Made by a program: the position numbers and the translations under genes
Notes under the pieces: model-generated
What the model saw: the letters and a program-made list of their open reading frames with translations, nothing else
The model's database searches: none
What the model was told of the DNA's origin: nothing
From: Acidimicrobiia bacterium
GTDB taxonomy: Bacteria > Actinomycetota > Acidimicrobiia > Acidimicrobiales > Aldehydirespiratoraceae
Reading direction: 5' to 3'
NCBI GenBank assembly: GCA_022828135.1
Contig: JAJEJB010000022.1
Location: 1 to 59,270, forward strand
Length of the DNA: 59,270 nt
Shown here: one piece after another, positions 8,207 through 16,330 of the stretch
How the letters are laid out: every line of letters begins with the position of its first letter
Numbering within the stretch: position 1 is the first letter of the stretch

Positions 8207-9103
8207 CTAGTCGGCGTCTCGATCATCTGAGGCTGTTGCCAGGAATGCGGCGACGGCTCTGCTGAAGTCGTAGTCGGTGGTGTCGATCTCGGACAGCCGG
8301 TCGTAGGCCTCGGCCATGTCGTCGGCCCGCTGCTGCGCGTAGGCGCGGGCGTTGTAGTGGGTGGGGATGAGGAAGTGGCCTACCGTCACTCCGTCGAAGG
8401 CCCGCTGGGCGACGGTCTCGGCGCTCATGCCCATCTGCTCCATGAACGCTCCCGCGCCCGGGTCGCCCTCAGAGCTGCCGCCGAAGACCTCGGGGCGCCG
8501 GCTGGCGGCGTTCCAGAGCCGGCTCGCGGTGAGGCCGGGGCAGACCACGCTGATCCCGACGTGGCCGGGCAACTCGGCCCGCAGCACGTCGCACATTCCC
8601 AGCACTGCGTGCTTTGAGGCGGTGTAGGCGCCGGAGTTGGCGTGGGGAACGCCCACGGAGTGCTCCGAGCCGGTGGCCATGAGCCATCCCTGGTCCTGGC
8701 CGGCGGCCATGAGCCGGCCGAAGCTCCCGAGCGTGTTGATCGTGCCCAGCACGTTGACCCTGACCACCCACTCGGCGTCGCTTGAAGCGGTGTCCAACAG
8801 CGGCGCCACCGCCGACACCACGCCGGCGTTGGCGCAGACCAGGCCGGGGACGCCGTGTTCGGCGACGACGGCCTGGGCCAGCTCCTCCATCCCCGCCGCG
8901 TCGGTCACGTCGCATCGGCGAGCCGCCGCGTCGCCGCCTTGGGCGGCGATGCGCTCGGCCACGGCCCGGGCGTCCTCGAGGTCCACGTCTGAGACGGTGA
9001 CGTGGCCGGCGCCGCGTCGGGTGGCCTCCAGTGCCAGCGCGGCTCCGATTCCGTTGCCTCCGCCGGTGACCACCACCGGCCTTCCCCTGATCTGGGCTCC
9101 CAA
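8207..9103 (-). CDS. Short-chain dehydrogenase/reductase (298 aa)
   Basis: This classical SDR has the nucleotide-binding motif VTGGGNGIGAALALEA (TGxxxGIG) at residues ~12-27 and the NAG motif in VCANAGVV. The catalytic residues appear in ATGSEHSVGV (Ser) and YTASKHAVLG (YxxxK). It is expected to interconvert an alcohol and a ketone with NAD(P)(H). The ~50-residue C-terminal extension after the Rossmann core is helical and somewhat longer than usual. It lies between the alpha/beta hydrolase (22 bp upstream) and the P450, in one operon. Confidence 0.87.
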   Translation of the reverse strand: MGAQIRGRPVVVTGGGNGIGAALALEATRRGAGHVTVSDVDLEDARAVAERIAAQGGDAAARRCDVTDAAGMEELAQAVVAEHGVPGLVCANAGVVSAVAPLLDTASSDAEWVVRVNVLGTINTLGSFGRLMAAGQDQGWLMATGSEHSVGVPHANSGAYTASKHAVLGMCDVLRAELPGHVGISVVCPGLTASRLWNAASRRPEVFGGSSEGDPGAGAFMEQMGMSAETVAQRAFDGVTVGHFLIPTHYNARAYAQQRADDMAEAYDRLSEIDTTDYDFSRAVAAFLATASDDRDAD

Positions 9104-9125
9104 GACCGCTCCTGTTCTACTTGTG

Positions 9126-10391
9126 TCAACTTGCCCGCGCCTCGATCTGATCCAGTATCGGCATCAGATATCGCAAGAATACCTCAGGGTTCTCATGCAT
9201 CGGGAAGTGCCCCACATCGGCCATCTCAGTGTGGGTGGACCCGGCGATCGCCAGATGCGCCTCCCGGCCTGCCTCGACGGTGCCGGTGTAGTCGTACTCG
9301 CCGTTGAGGATGTGTACGGCGGTGGCGCCGGTGTCGATCTCGCCGGCTCGATCGCGGATGTCGTAGTCCTCCATGTAGTAGAAGAGATCGCCCAAGAACG
9401 CAGGCGGCCAACCGGAGGAGTACAGCTGCGACACCTCTTTCACATACGGCAGCGGCGAGGTGGGCGAGCACAGCCCCTCCATCATCGGGGCCTTGGAGTG
9501 GCTGCTCACCTGCGGGTGCCAGAAGCCGAAGAAGTCATCCCGGTTGCCGCCGATGTGCAGCGCCCCCTCAAGGGCGATGACCGCCCGGAACTCCCCGGGA
9601 TGGCATAGCGCCAGATCCAAGGCCAGCAACCCGCCCACCGAGCAGCCCATGAACACCGGTCGCTCCAGCTCCAGGGCTCGGGCCAGCGCCACGGGCACCT
9701 GTCGCAGGAACTCCCCGCTCAGCTCGTAGGTCTGCTCCCACCAGCGCCGTTGCACCGGCGGCACCGACTTGCCGTGGAAGGGCAGGTCGTAGGCCAGCAA
9801 GCGAAAGCGGTCGGTGACCTCGGCCACCTCGAACAGGTGCCGGTACTGGAGGCTGTCGGCCCCGGCGGTGTGCTGGCAGAGCAGGGGAATGCCCGAACCC
9901 GCCGCCTCGTAGTAGACACGGTGGTCAAGACCGTCGATCTCGAGGTGGATGTATCGGCCCACCGGGCTGTCGTGGCGGGGTACCGGACCGTTCTCGTCCA
10001 CCTCTGTCCGCCGGTCGGTGCCGGGCGCCCGCAGCAGCTCGCTGGCCCGCTCCACCGCAGGCAGGTACTGCCACAGCAGCAGCGGGTCGGTTCGTCCCCG
10101 CTGAAGGCCCGTCTCGCCGAGGGCCAGCAGCACCGAGATCTGGGCGAATCGGGGCGGCACGGCCTCCATCAGCGGCGCCCATAGCTCCATCGGCCCCGCA
10201 ATGGCGATCACACCGTCGCCCTCGGTGGGCACACCGGCAGTGATCTCGCCGTCGACCACAGAGAACCCGGTCCACGCCTCGCCGATGCCCAACCGCAGCC
10301 CGCCCGTCCAATGGCGGACCGCCAAGCGCATCTCGCCGTCTGCGGCGCAGACTGCCGCGAATTCAACCGGATCGGGGACGGTAACGGTCAT
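9126..10391 (-). CDS. Alpha/beta hydrolase with N-terminal extension (421 aa)
   Basis: The C-terminal ~270 residues are an alpha/beta hydrolase. HTAGADSLQYRHLFEVAEV is the oxyanion-hole region, MGCSVGGLLALDLA carries the nucleophile Ser, and ADVGHFPMHENPE carries the catalytic His. The first ~140 residues are an unusual extension that mentions no known motif; it may be a sterol-carrier-like substrate-binding domain (VRHWTGGLRLGIGEAWTGFS, then VDGEITAG). The gene is part of the minus-strand catabolic operon, so an ester, lactone or C-C bond of the pathway intermediate is a likely target. Confidence 0.8.
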   Translation of the reverse strand: MTVTVPDPVEFAAVCAADGEMRLAVRHWTGGLRLGIGEAWTGFSVVDGEITAGVPTEGDGVIAIAGPMELWAPLMEAVPPRFAQISVLLALGETGLQRGRTDPLLLWQYLPAVERASELLRAPGTDRRTEVDENGPVPRHDSPVGRYIHLEIDGLDHRVYYEAAGSGIPLLCQHTAGADSLQYRHLFEVAEVTDRFRLLAYDLPFHGKSVPPVQRRWWEQTYELSGEFLRQVPVALARALELERPVFMGCSVGGLLALDLALCHPGEFRAVIALEGALHIGGNRDDFFGFWHPQVSSHSKAPMMEGLCSPTSPLPYVKEVSQLYSSGWPPAFLGDLFYYMEDYDIRDRAGEIDTGATAVHILNGEYDYTGTVEAGREAHLAIAGSTHTEMADVGHFPMHENPEVFLRYLMPILDQIEARAS

Positions 10392-10440
10392 CAGCCGGCG
10401 AAGTCGGGGGATCCAGGGGCCCTCGCAAACGATGGCTCAG

Positions 10441-11244
10441 TCAAACAATGTCCAGGGTGGACAAGAACGCGGTTGCCGCCGCCATGTCGCCCTCCACTTC
10501 GCACGCGGCGTGCCACGCAGAGCGACCCGTGCCCCACGACACGAAGTCCACCGCCGTCGAGGTGACCACCACGTCTGCGCCCCCGCCGGACTCCACCACC
10601 AGCCCGCCCTCGGCGTCTGGCCGGCGCACCGTCCACTCGCTCTCGCCGGGGCCGGTCAGGCGGATGGTGATCGGCGCCAGCAGGGACTCGTCCAGCTCAG
10701 GGCCCTGCATCTGGGGCAGCCCCCACATCATCCACTGCACCACCGGCAGCATCTCCTCGTGGGTCGGCGCCGACAATGCCCGCTCGATCGGGCCTGCGGG
10801 AGCGGCGATGTCGTGGTAGAGGTGGCAGAAGCAGTCGAAGGCCAAACCGTTGGCCGCGGCGTGCATGGGATAGGTGCCCAGCCCCGGTATCTCGATCTTG
10901 GTGGAGGCCAGCGGCTCCTCTTGAAGCCCCGGCAGGCGCTGCAGCCGCTCGGCGCCGAACTGCTCGAACTCATCCATCACCTCGGCGACCGTCCAGCTGC
11001 GGCGGATGTCCACATGCACGTCGTGCTCCCGCTCCCGGTTGGTGGGCAGCGGCTGCCTGTCCTCGGGCACCGGCAGAGGGTCGATCAAGCTGCGGGCCCC
11101 GGCGCCGATGTGGGAGATCACATCCCGAACCCGCCACCCCGGACAGGCCGAGGGAGCGATCCACTCGGCATCCGAGAACGTTCGGCAGACCCGCGCGATC
11201 CTGTTGTGGAAAGCCTCCAGCGCAGCGACACCCTCGATGGTCAC
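10441..11244 (-). CDS. DinB-like maleylpyruvate isomerase/TIGR03083-family protein (267 aa)
   Basis: The N-terminal half is a DinB-like four-helix bundle of the mycothiol-dependent maleylpyruvate isomerase type. It has the hallmark ACPGWRVRDVISHIGAGA with a metal-ligand His, and later HLYHDIAAP. The C-terminal half is an SCP2-like alpha/beta domain. Such proteins are abundant in actinobacteria and are thought to act on thiol adducts; most have no proven reaction. The GTG start at 11244 leaves 132 bp to the divergent MaoC gene, which must hold the promoters for both directions. It heads the minus-strand operon. Confidence 0.72.
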   Translation of the reverse strand: MTIEGVAALEAFHNRIARVCRTFSDAEWIAPSACPGWRVRDVISHIGAGARSLIDPLPVPEDRQPLPTNREREHDVHVDIRRSWTVAEVMDEFEQFGAERLQRLPGLQEEPLASTKIEIPGLGTYPMHAAANGLAFDCFCHLYHDIAAPAGPIERALSAPTHEEMLPVVQWMMWGLPQMQGPELDESLLAPITIRLTGPGESEWTVRRPDAEGGLVVESGGGADVVVTSTAVDFVSWGTGRSAWHAACEVEGDMAAATAFLSTLDIV

Positions 11245-11376
11245 CGGCCCATGCTTGACCGCGAATCGCCGCCTGTCAATAGGACGATTGGCAGGACGAT
11301 TAGCGCGGTTGCCTCAGCTGAGTTGTCAGATCAGGGCCTGCTTGTTGTTGCGGGCCTTGGTTGTTAGCGTCAGCCG

Positions 11377-11874
11377 GTGATGGGAGAGCCTGATCTTGAC
11401 AGCTTTCCTACGGTAGTTCACGGCCATCAGTTCGAGGATTTTTCCGAGGGGCGCGTGTTCGACCACCATTGGGGTCGCACGATCACCCATGGCGACAACG
11501 TGCTGTTCTCCACAGCGATGTGCAATTGGAATCCGATGTATCTGAACGCCGAGTTCGCCAGAGCGCATGGTCACCCCGACATGGTGGTCAACCCCATGCT
11601 GGTGCTGTGCACGGTGGTCGGCCTCTCGGTAGAGGATCTGAGCGAGATCGGCGGGCCGTTCCTGGGCATGGAGGAGGTCAGGTTCCATCAGCCTGTGTAC
11701 CCGGGCGACACGCTCACGGCCTCCTCCAGGGTGGTCGAGGCCCGCGAGTCGCAGACCCGGCCCCACACCGGGATCGTCACCTGGCACACCAAGGCCCACA
11801 ACCAGGACCGCGACCTGGTGGTCGACTACCGGCGCACCAATCTGGTGGCCAAGAGGCGCCCCCCGGGCGCCTGA
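11377..11874 (+). CDS. MaoC-type enoyl-CoA hydratase (165 aa)
   Basis: This is a single hot-dog-fold protein. The region FEDFSEGRVFDHHWGRTITH followed by DNVLFSTAMCNWNPMYLN matches the MaoC hydratase family, in which an Asp/His pair adds water to a trans-2-enoyl-CoA. VYPGDTLTASSRVVEARES is the usual second-strand motif. The start may be GTG 11377 or the adjacent ATG 11380. It is first in a plus-strand operon with an acyl-CoA dehydrogenase, a second MaoC and a CitE-like lyase, so it likely acts on a branched or dicarboxylic CoA ester. Confidence 0.82.
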   Translation: MMGEPDLDSFPTVVHGHQFEDFSEGRVFDHHWGRTITHGDNVLFSTAMCNWNPMYLNAEFARAHGHPDMVVNPMLVLCTVVGLSVEDLSEIGGPFLGMEEVRFHQPVYPGDTLTASSRVVEARESQTRPHTGIVTWHTKAHNQDRDLVVDYRRTNLVAKRRPPGA

Positions 11875-11876
11875 GA

Positions 11877-13088
11877 ATGCCCCGCACTCTGGTCGACCCC
11901 CGTCCGGCTATCCCGGCGCCCTACCGCACCGACGAGCGGGTGGCCATCCAGGAGATGGCCCGCGACTTCGCCATGAGCCGGGTGCTGCCGCTCGCGAACC
12001 GCCTCGACCCGGAGCATGGTCTGATTCCCGACGAGCTGCGTGAGGAGATGGGCGAGATGGGGTTTTTCGGAGTCACGGTACCGGAGCGCTACGGAGGCCT
12101 CGGCCTCGGCGTGTTCGAGTACGCCCTGATCACCGAGGAGCTCTCCCGAGCCTGGATGAGCGTGGCCAGCATCATCGCACGCGCCGGGATCGCCTTCTCA
12201 CTGAATCCCGCTCAGCGGGAGCGGTACCTGCCGCTGGCCGCCCGGGGCGAGTGGCTGGGCTGTCTCGCGATGTCGGAGCCCGGCGCAGGCTCCGACATCG
12301 CGTCGGTCCGCACCAGGGCCGACAAGACCGAGGGCGGCTGGCTGCTCAACGGCCAGAAGATGTGGTGTACCTTCGCCGACCAAGCCGACTGCATCATGGT
12401 GGTGGCCCGCGACAAGCCCTACGACCCCGAGAACCGCCACTCCGGGATCCGCCAGTTCGCCGTCCACAAGATGCCGGGCGAATTGCCCGAGGGCGTCTCC
12501 GGCAGCCCCATCAGAAAGATCGGCTACCACGGCTGGCGCACCTTCGAGCTGTCGTTCGACGACTGCTTCATTCCCGATGACTGTCTGGTCGGCCACCAGA
12601 GGACTGAGACGGCCGACGACGCCGGCTTCAGGCAGGCCGCCGCGGCCATGACCACACCCCGCATACACACCGCGGCCCGGTCCATCGGGCTCGCCCGGGG
12701 CGCCCTCGAGGACTCCATCGCCTACGCCCAGCAGAGAGAGCAGTTCGACCGGCCCATCGGCGACTTCCAGGTGACGCGGTTCAAGATCGCCAAGATGGCC
12801 TCGGAGATCGAGGCGAGTCGCGCTCTGATGTACCAGGTCGCGGCCAATGCCGATACGGGGGAGAGGCCCGACATGGGAGCGGCGATGGTGAAGTACCTGG
12901 CGTCGGAGATGTCGGAGCGGGTGACCTCGGAGGCGCTCCAGATCCACGGCGGCGCCGGGTACACCACCGACCTCCCCATCGAGCGCTACTGGCGCGACGC
13001 CCGGCTCACCAAGATCTTCGAGGGCACCAGCGAGATCATGCAGCGGATCATCTCCGACCACCTGCTGCCCCCCTCGCCGCTCAGGTAG
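11877..13088 (+). CDS. Acyl-CoA dehydrogenase (403 aa)
   Basis: This FAD-dependent enzyme introduces a 2,3-double bond into an acyl-CoA. It shows the signature CLAMSEPGAGSDIASVRTRA and the central FAD/substrate motif KMWCTFADQAD. The C-terminal region has QIHGGAGYTTDLPIERYWRD then IFEGTSEIMQRIISDHLL. The length is standard. ATG 11877 begins 2 bp after the MaoC stop; the frame is open further upstream but only as an out-of-frame shadow of MaoC. The product could be hydrated by either flanking MaoC protein and then cleaved by the lyase. Confidence 0.9.
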   Translation: MPRTLVDPRPAIPAPYRTDERVAIQEMARDFAMSRVLPLANRLDPEHGLIPDELREEMGEMGFFGVTVPERYGGLGLGVFEYALITEELSRAWMSVASIIARAGIAFSLNPAQRERYLPLAARGEWLGCLAMSEPGAGSDIASVRTRADKTEGGWLLNGQKMWCTFADQADCIMVVARDKPYDPENRHSGIRQFAVHKMPGELPEGVSGSPIRKIGYHGWRTFELSFDDCFIPDDCLVGHQRTETADDAGFRQAAAAMTTPRIHTAARSIGLARGALEDSIAYAQQREQFDRPIGDFQVTRFKIAKMASEIEASRALMYQVAANADTGERPDMGAAMVKYLASEMSERVTSEALQIHGGAGYTTDLPIERYWRDARLTKIFEGTSEIMQRIISDHLLPPSPLR

Positions 13089-13101
13089 ACTGGCGCAGGC
13101 A

Positions 13102-13590
13102 ATGAGCGGTCTGTCGGCGCTTACCGGTTCCAACAACTACTTCGAGGACTTCGCGGTGGGCCGGCGGATGCGCCACGCCCGCTCGGCCACCGTCGACGAA
13201 GTGGAGAACAACTACATCTCCAAGCAGGTGATGAACACCGCTCAGACGCATTGGAACGAGCAGTACCTAGCTGGCTCGCCCTTGGGCGACGGCCGCCTCG
13301 TGTTCGGGCTGGTCACCGGGTCGGTGACCGTGGGGCTTGCCAGCCAGGACACCTCCGAGAACGCCTTGTGCGAACTCGGGCTCGACGCGGTGCGCTTCAA
13401 GGGGCCGCTACACCACGGCGACACCATCACCGCCTACACCGAGGTGCTGGAAGCCGCCGACTCCCCCGATCGCGACGACGCCGGGATCGTGCGCTTCAAG
13501 CACTGGGGGCGCAACCAGCATGGCGAGGTGGTCTGCGAGGCGGAACGGCTTGTGCTCATCAAGCGCCGCAGCCACTGGGCGCAGCGATGA
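13102..13590 (+). CDS. Second MaoC-family dehydratase (162 aa)
   Basis: This hot-dog-fold protein begins with NNYFEDFAVGRRMRHARSAT and continues with NTAQTHWNEQYLA, the region corresponding to the MaoC active site (here Gln-Thr-His-Trp-Asn). KGPLHHGDTITAYTEVLEA matches the C-terminal strands. The pairing of such a protein with a CitE-like lyase resembles mesaconyl-/itaconyl-CoA hydratase plus malyl-/citramalyl-CoA lyase modules. That comparison is from known pathways, not proven here. It lies 13 bp after the acyl-CoA dehydrogenase. Confidence 0.78.
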   Translation: MSGLSALTGSNNYFEDFAVGRRMRHARSATVDEVENNYISKQVMNTAQTHWNEQYLAGSPLGDGRLVFGLVTGSVTVGLASQDTSENALCELGLDAVRFKGPLHHGDTITAYTEVLEAADSPDRDDAGIVRFKHWGRNQHGEVVCEAERLVLIKRRSHWAQR

Positions 13591-13675
13591 GTGCTGCGAA
13601 GGGCGGGCGGGCTGATGCCCCCGGATGGACGCAGGGCGGGTGGGCCACCGCAGCAGCCTCTATTGTGGAGCCCGG

Positions 13676-14620
13676 ATGAGCAGCTATGAACGGGACAGTC
13701 CGATGCGGGTGCGACGCTCGGAGCTGTCCACGCCGGGCCACTCCGAGAAGATGATCGCCAAGGCCGCACAGAGTGACGCCGACATGGTGTTCCTGGATCT
13801 CGAGGACGCGGTGGCCCCCTCGGCCAAGGTGGGTGCGCGCGTCAAGATCATCGCCGGGCTCAATGACCTCGACTGGGGGAGCAAGATCCGCTCCTACCGC
13901 ATCAACGGCGTCCACACCCAGTGGTGCCACGACGACATCGCAGAGGTGGTCGCCGGCGCCGGGGCCAACATCGATGTGATCATGGTGCCCAAGATCAAAG
14001 GCCCCCGCGAGGTGTGGTTCGTCGATGACATGCTCACCCAGCTTGAGCTGAAGCTCGGGCTGGAAGTGGGCCGCATCGGCATCGAGTGCCTCATCGAGGA
14101 GGTGGAGGCGCTTCAGACGGTGGACGAGATCGCCTGCTGCTGCCCCCGTCTTGAGGCCCTCACGCTGGGGATCGGCGATCTGTCGGCCAGCCAGGGAATG
14201 CGCCTGGGCCACATCGGCGCGACCGACGGCGACCCTGTCCTGCGCTATCCGGGCGATGTGTGGCACTACGCCCGCACCCGGATGATCGTGGCCTGCCGGG
14301 CTGCGGGCATCGACGCCATCGACGGGCCGTATGCCGATTTCGCCAACCCGGCGGGCTACGAGAGGAGCGCGGCCACCTTCTCGACGCTCGGCGGCGTGGG
14401 TAAGTGGTGCATCCACCCCAGCCAGATCGAGGTGGCCAACCGGGTGTTCGCCCCGACCCCCGAGGAGATCGCCGAGGCCCAAGGGGTGATCGACGCCGTC
14501 GCCGACGCCGAGGCCCACGGGGTGGGGGCGGCCAACTATAAGGGCCTGATGATCGATGCCGCCACCACCCGCTTGTTCGAGGTGACCCTCGACCGAGCCC
14601 GCCAATGCGGCCTCCTATGA
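13676..14620 (+). CDS. CitE/HpcH-type CoA-ester lyase (314 aa)
   Basis: This TIM-barrel lyase is of the citrate-lyase beta/malyl-CoA lyase family. RRSELSTPGHSEKMIAKAA and DMVFLDLEDAVAPSAK (with the metal-binding Asp/Glu pair) are diagnostic. IECLIEEVEAL carries the metal-binding Glu, and KWCIHPSQIEVANRVFAP is the C-terminal motif. It would split a 3-hydroxyacyl-CoA such as a malyl- or citramalyl-type ester into two CoA/keto products. ATG 13676 fits the family N-terminus; the frame extends upstream to 13625 without family similarity. It ends the plus-strand catabolic operon. Confidence 0.85.
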   Translation: MSSYERDSPMRVRRSELSTPGHSEKMIAKAAQSDADMVFLDLEDAVAPSAKVGARVKIIAGLNDLDWGSKIRSYRINGVHTQWCHDDIAEVVAGAGANIDVIMVPKIKGPREVWFVDDMLTQLELKLGLEVGRIGIECLIEEVEALQTVDEIACCCPRLEALTLGIGDLSASQGMRLGHIGATDGDPVLRYPGDVWHYARTRMIVACRAAGIDAIDGPYADFANPAGYERSAATFSTLGGVGKWCIHPSQIEVANRVFAPTPEEIAEAQGVIDAVADAEAHGVGAANYKGLMIDAATTRLFEVTLDRARQCGLL

Positions 14621-14694
14621 CCACGCTCATGGCGCTGTACTTCGTGGGCGACGAACTCCTCCGCCGCCTCGACGTACGCGAAGCCCGCATCTAA
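14617..14694 (+). CDS. Possible 25-residue ORF coupled to the lyase gene
   Basis: ATGA at 14617-14620 overlaps the lyase stop, and the frame reads MTTLMALYFVGDELLRRLDV REARI before TAA at 14692-14694. The coupling and the even composition are suggestive, but no family is recognised. It may be a truncated gene start. Confidence 0.22.
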   Translation: MTTLMALYFVGDELLRRLDVREARI

Positions 14695-14714
14695 CCCCCG
14701 CGCCACACACCAAC

Positions 14715-14736
14715 GAATGTCCTATTTGGGACATTC
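14715..14736. promoter_or_regulatory. Perfect inverted repeat GAATGTCC-N6-GGACATTC
   Basis: Two 8-bp arms flank a 6-base AT-rich spacer. The site lies in an otherwise gene-free stretch (14695-15239), about 230 bp before the CRISPR-like repeats. It has the size and symmetry of a dimeric-repressor operator, or it could be a short hairpin. No neighbouring gene start decides its use. Confidence 0.4.
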
Positions 14737-14966
14737 CCTCCATTCCGTAACTCGGACACCTTCCAGAGCCCAGAATCGCTCTCGTGGCGCATCAAGAGGG
14801 ACCGAATCGTCCGGGACCTCTCGGCTACCCAGACTGCCCCAAAACTCTCATCGACCCAACTCCCGGCTGCGGCCACACTCCACCGGGCTTGAGTCGACGC
14901 TCACCGCTGGCGGGGCGTCAATAGAGGACTTGGATGTCAGCGGAGGCCTACGAGGACAAGCCTACC

Positions 14967-15076
14967 GCCGCACTCCTCTAGGCAATTGGAACACGGTTCT
15001 GATGCCGACCTCGTCACCAGCGTCGCGCAGGCCCTGAAGCCGCACTCCTCTCGGCAATTGCAACACGGTTCTGATG
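14967..15076. CRISPR. Two-unit CRISPR-like remnant
   Basis: Two 38-bp units at 14967-15004 and 15039-15076 differ at only two bases. They share GCCGCACTCCTCT, GGCAATTG and AACACGGTTCTGATG, and they are separated by a unique 34-bp segment, so the period is 72 bp. A third, badly degraded start (CCGCATTCCTGC) occurs near 15109. The period equals that of the array at 58948, but the repeat sequence is unrelated to it. No cas gene is near. This could be an orphan or decayed array, or an ordinary tandem duplication. Confidence 0.45.
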
Positions 15077-15239
15077 GTGGGACAGGTGTGCTTGACCTGA
15101 GGCGGTTACCGCATTCCTGCGTGAAGGAGTCCTGACGCCCCCCTATCGGTGGGTCACTACCCGGGACCGCTCCGGGCGATCGCGGGGCTTTGGTCGATGC
15201 GCACGCCTGGGTGTCTCTCGGGCAGGTCATTCAGGGGTG

Positions 15240-15440
15240 TCACGCGTCGGCGGCGGGCCGGTCGGCGAGCCATTCGTCGACGATGTGGCGGGGCCAGCCG
15301 ATCGAGTTCGCGCCCAGCTTGAGGGCTTGGGGGAATGTGCCGTCGGCGCGCCATCGACACAGCGTTCGTCGGCTTACGCCGACACGGTCAAGCACGTCAG
15401 GAACGCGCAACATGGCTTCGGTGGACACCCTCGGTGACAT
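15240..15440 (-). CDS. AlpA/excisionase-type HTH protein (66 aa)
   Basis: This small winged-helix DNA-binding protein has VPDVLDRVGVSRRTLCRWRA then DGTFPQALKLGANSIGWPRH IVDEWLADRP, the classical AlpA/MerR-like excisionase layout. Such proteins control excision of integrated elements or prophage-like genes. The ribosome-binding site GGAGGAG lies 5 bases before ATG 15440, which fixes the start. A diverged partial copy lies at 1141-1257. With the remnant ATPase upstream on the same strand and tRNA-Ala nearby, it marks a decayed integrative element. Confidence 0.7.
   Translation of the reverse strand: MSPRVSTEAMLRVPDVLDRVGVSRRTLCRWRADGTFPQALKLGANSIGWPRHIVDEWLADRPAADA
15294..15410. repeat. Copy B of the ~117-bp duplication (copy A at 1141-1257)
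   Basis: This is the segment of the AlpA-like gene that recurs in IS3 debris at the window start, with the same orientation and no gaps in the alignment. Confidence 0.7.
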
Positions 15441-15453
15441 CTCAACTCCTCCT

Positions 15454-15687
15454 TCAGCCGGCACCGATAGGACTTCGACGCGCGGCGACCCGTAACTGCG
15501 GCTCGCAGAGCGGCGGGCCCAACGCGTCGAAGGCTCGCGAGTCGAAGTCGACCAAGACGATGTGGCCGCCAACGCAGCCGGGGTAGGACCACAGGGCCTC
15601 TGCCACCGCGACAGTGGGGGTGGAGGTGCCGCCAGGGGTGCCCCATGCCACCGCCGTAGGGACCGGGCGGTTTGATCTGGTGGTCAT
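15454..15687 (-). pseudogene. Possible remnant of a ParA/MinD-like ATPase
   Basis: From ATG 15687 the frame reads MTTRSNRPVPTAVAWGTPGG, TSTPTVAVAEALW, then HIVLVDFDSRAFDALG. This vaguely follows the opening of ParA/MinD-like ATPases (a glycine-rich loop, then a strand ending in an Asp). The P-loop lysine is absent and the frame stops after 77 residues. It ends 13 bp before the AlpA-like gene on the same strand, a pairing seen in actinobacterial integrative elements. The remaining 15688-15957 shows only hydrophobic scraps with no supported gene. Confidence 0.3.
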
Positions 15688-15959
15688 GGGCCCCAAGACT
15701 ACAAAGTCCCCACGAACGCAAAGGAACGCTCGCGAACGCAACCCAGGCCGACGCCCCCGACGGTGCCCGTCACCATGGCGGCCAGGTTGGCCACCCTGAC
15801 GCCAAGCGACAAGCCCCACAACCCACAGCACCGTGCCCAAGCACCCGAAGGTCCCGATAGCAGCCGACACAGCCCAACAGGCCTCAACGATGCAGTATCC
15901 GCAACAAGGCGACGAACTCCCCAAGCAGCGCCTGGTGCTGGGGCCTTGTCAAGGACGAA

Positions 15960-16045
15960 GTCAAGCACATTGTGTCAAGCACAGGTTGTTGTCACAGGTT
16001 GTTACGGGTTGTGTCAAGTTCCGGTACCCGTGTTACGGGTTGTGT
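15960..16045. repeat. Iteron-like direct repeats beside tRNA-Ala
   Basis: CACAGGTTGTT is repeated at 15980-15990 and 15993-16003. GTTACGGGTTGTGT is repeated at 16001-16014 and 16032-16045. GTCAAGCACA appears at 15960-15969 and 15974-15983. Closely packed short direct repeats such as these bind Rep, excisionase or recombinase proteins in mobile elements. They lie ~90 bp from the tRNA 3' end. No second copy of the tRNA end, which would mark an attachment site, was seen in the window. Confidence 0.45.
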
Positions 16046-16136
16046 TCGAGGCGTGTAGTGACAACAGAAGCAACATACGATGCTGATTGAGCGACGATTT
16101 ATCGCCTCTGAACTGTACTTATATGATTTGAAGGGG

Positions 16137-16209
16137 TGGAGCTAAGGGGAATTGAACCCCTGACCTCTTCCATGCCATGGAAGCGCTCTACCAACTGAGC
16201 TATAGCCCC
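16137..16209 (-). tRNA. tRNA-Ala (anticodon GGC)
   Basis: The 73-nt transcript folds into the cloverleaf. The acceptor stem GGGGCTA/TAGCTCC contains the G3-U70 wobble pair that is the identity mark of alanine tRNA. The D arm is AGCTCAGTTGGTAGAGC, the anticodon stem CTTCC/GGAAG encloses ATGGCAT with anticodon GGC, and the T arm contains GGTTCAATTCC. The discriminator is A, and CCA is not encoded. Its 3' end faces the element remnant at 15240-16045. Confidence 0.95.
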
Positions 16210-16330
16210 GAGGGTCCCGACAGGCTACCGGCTCGCGGCGCGGGTGGTCGCGGCTCTGTCCTCCGTGCCGGTGGCTGGGTCGCGCTTGAGCGCCGATCGA
16301 TACGAGGCCGCTTTCGCTGCCCTCGACCGC

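Noticed and set aside
14691..14876. 61-codon minus-strand open frame before the CRISPR-like repeats
   Set aside because: No start signal and no similarity to a known family could be seen; there is not enough support to call it a gene.
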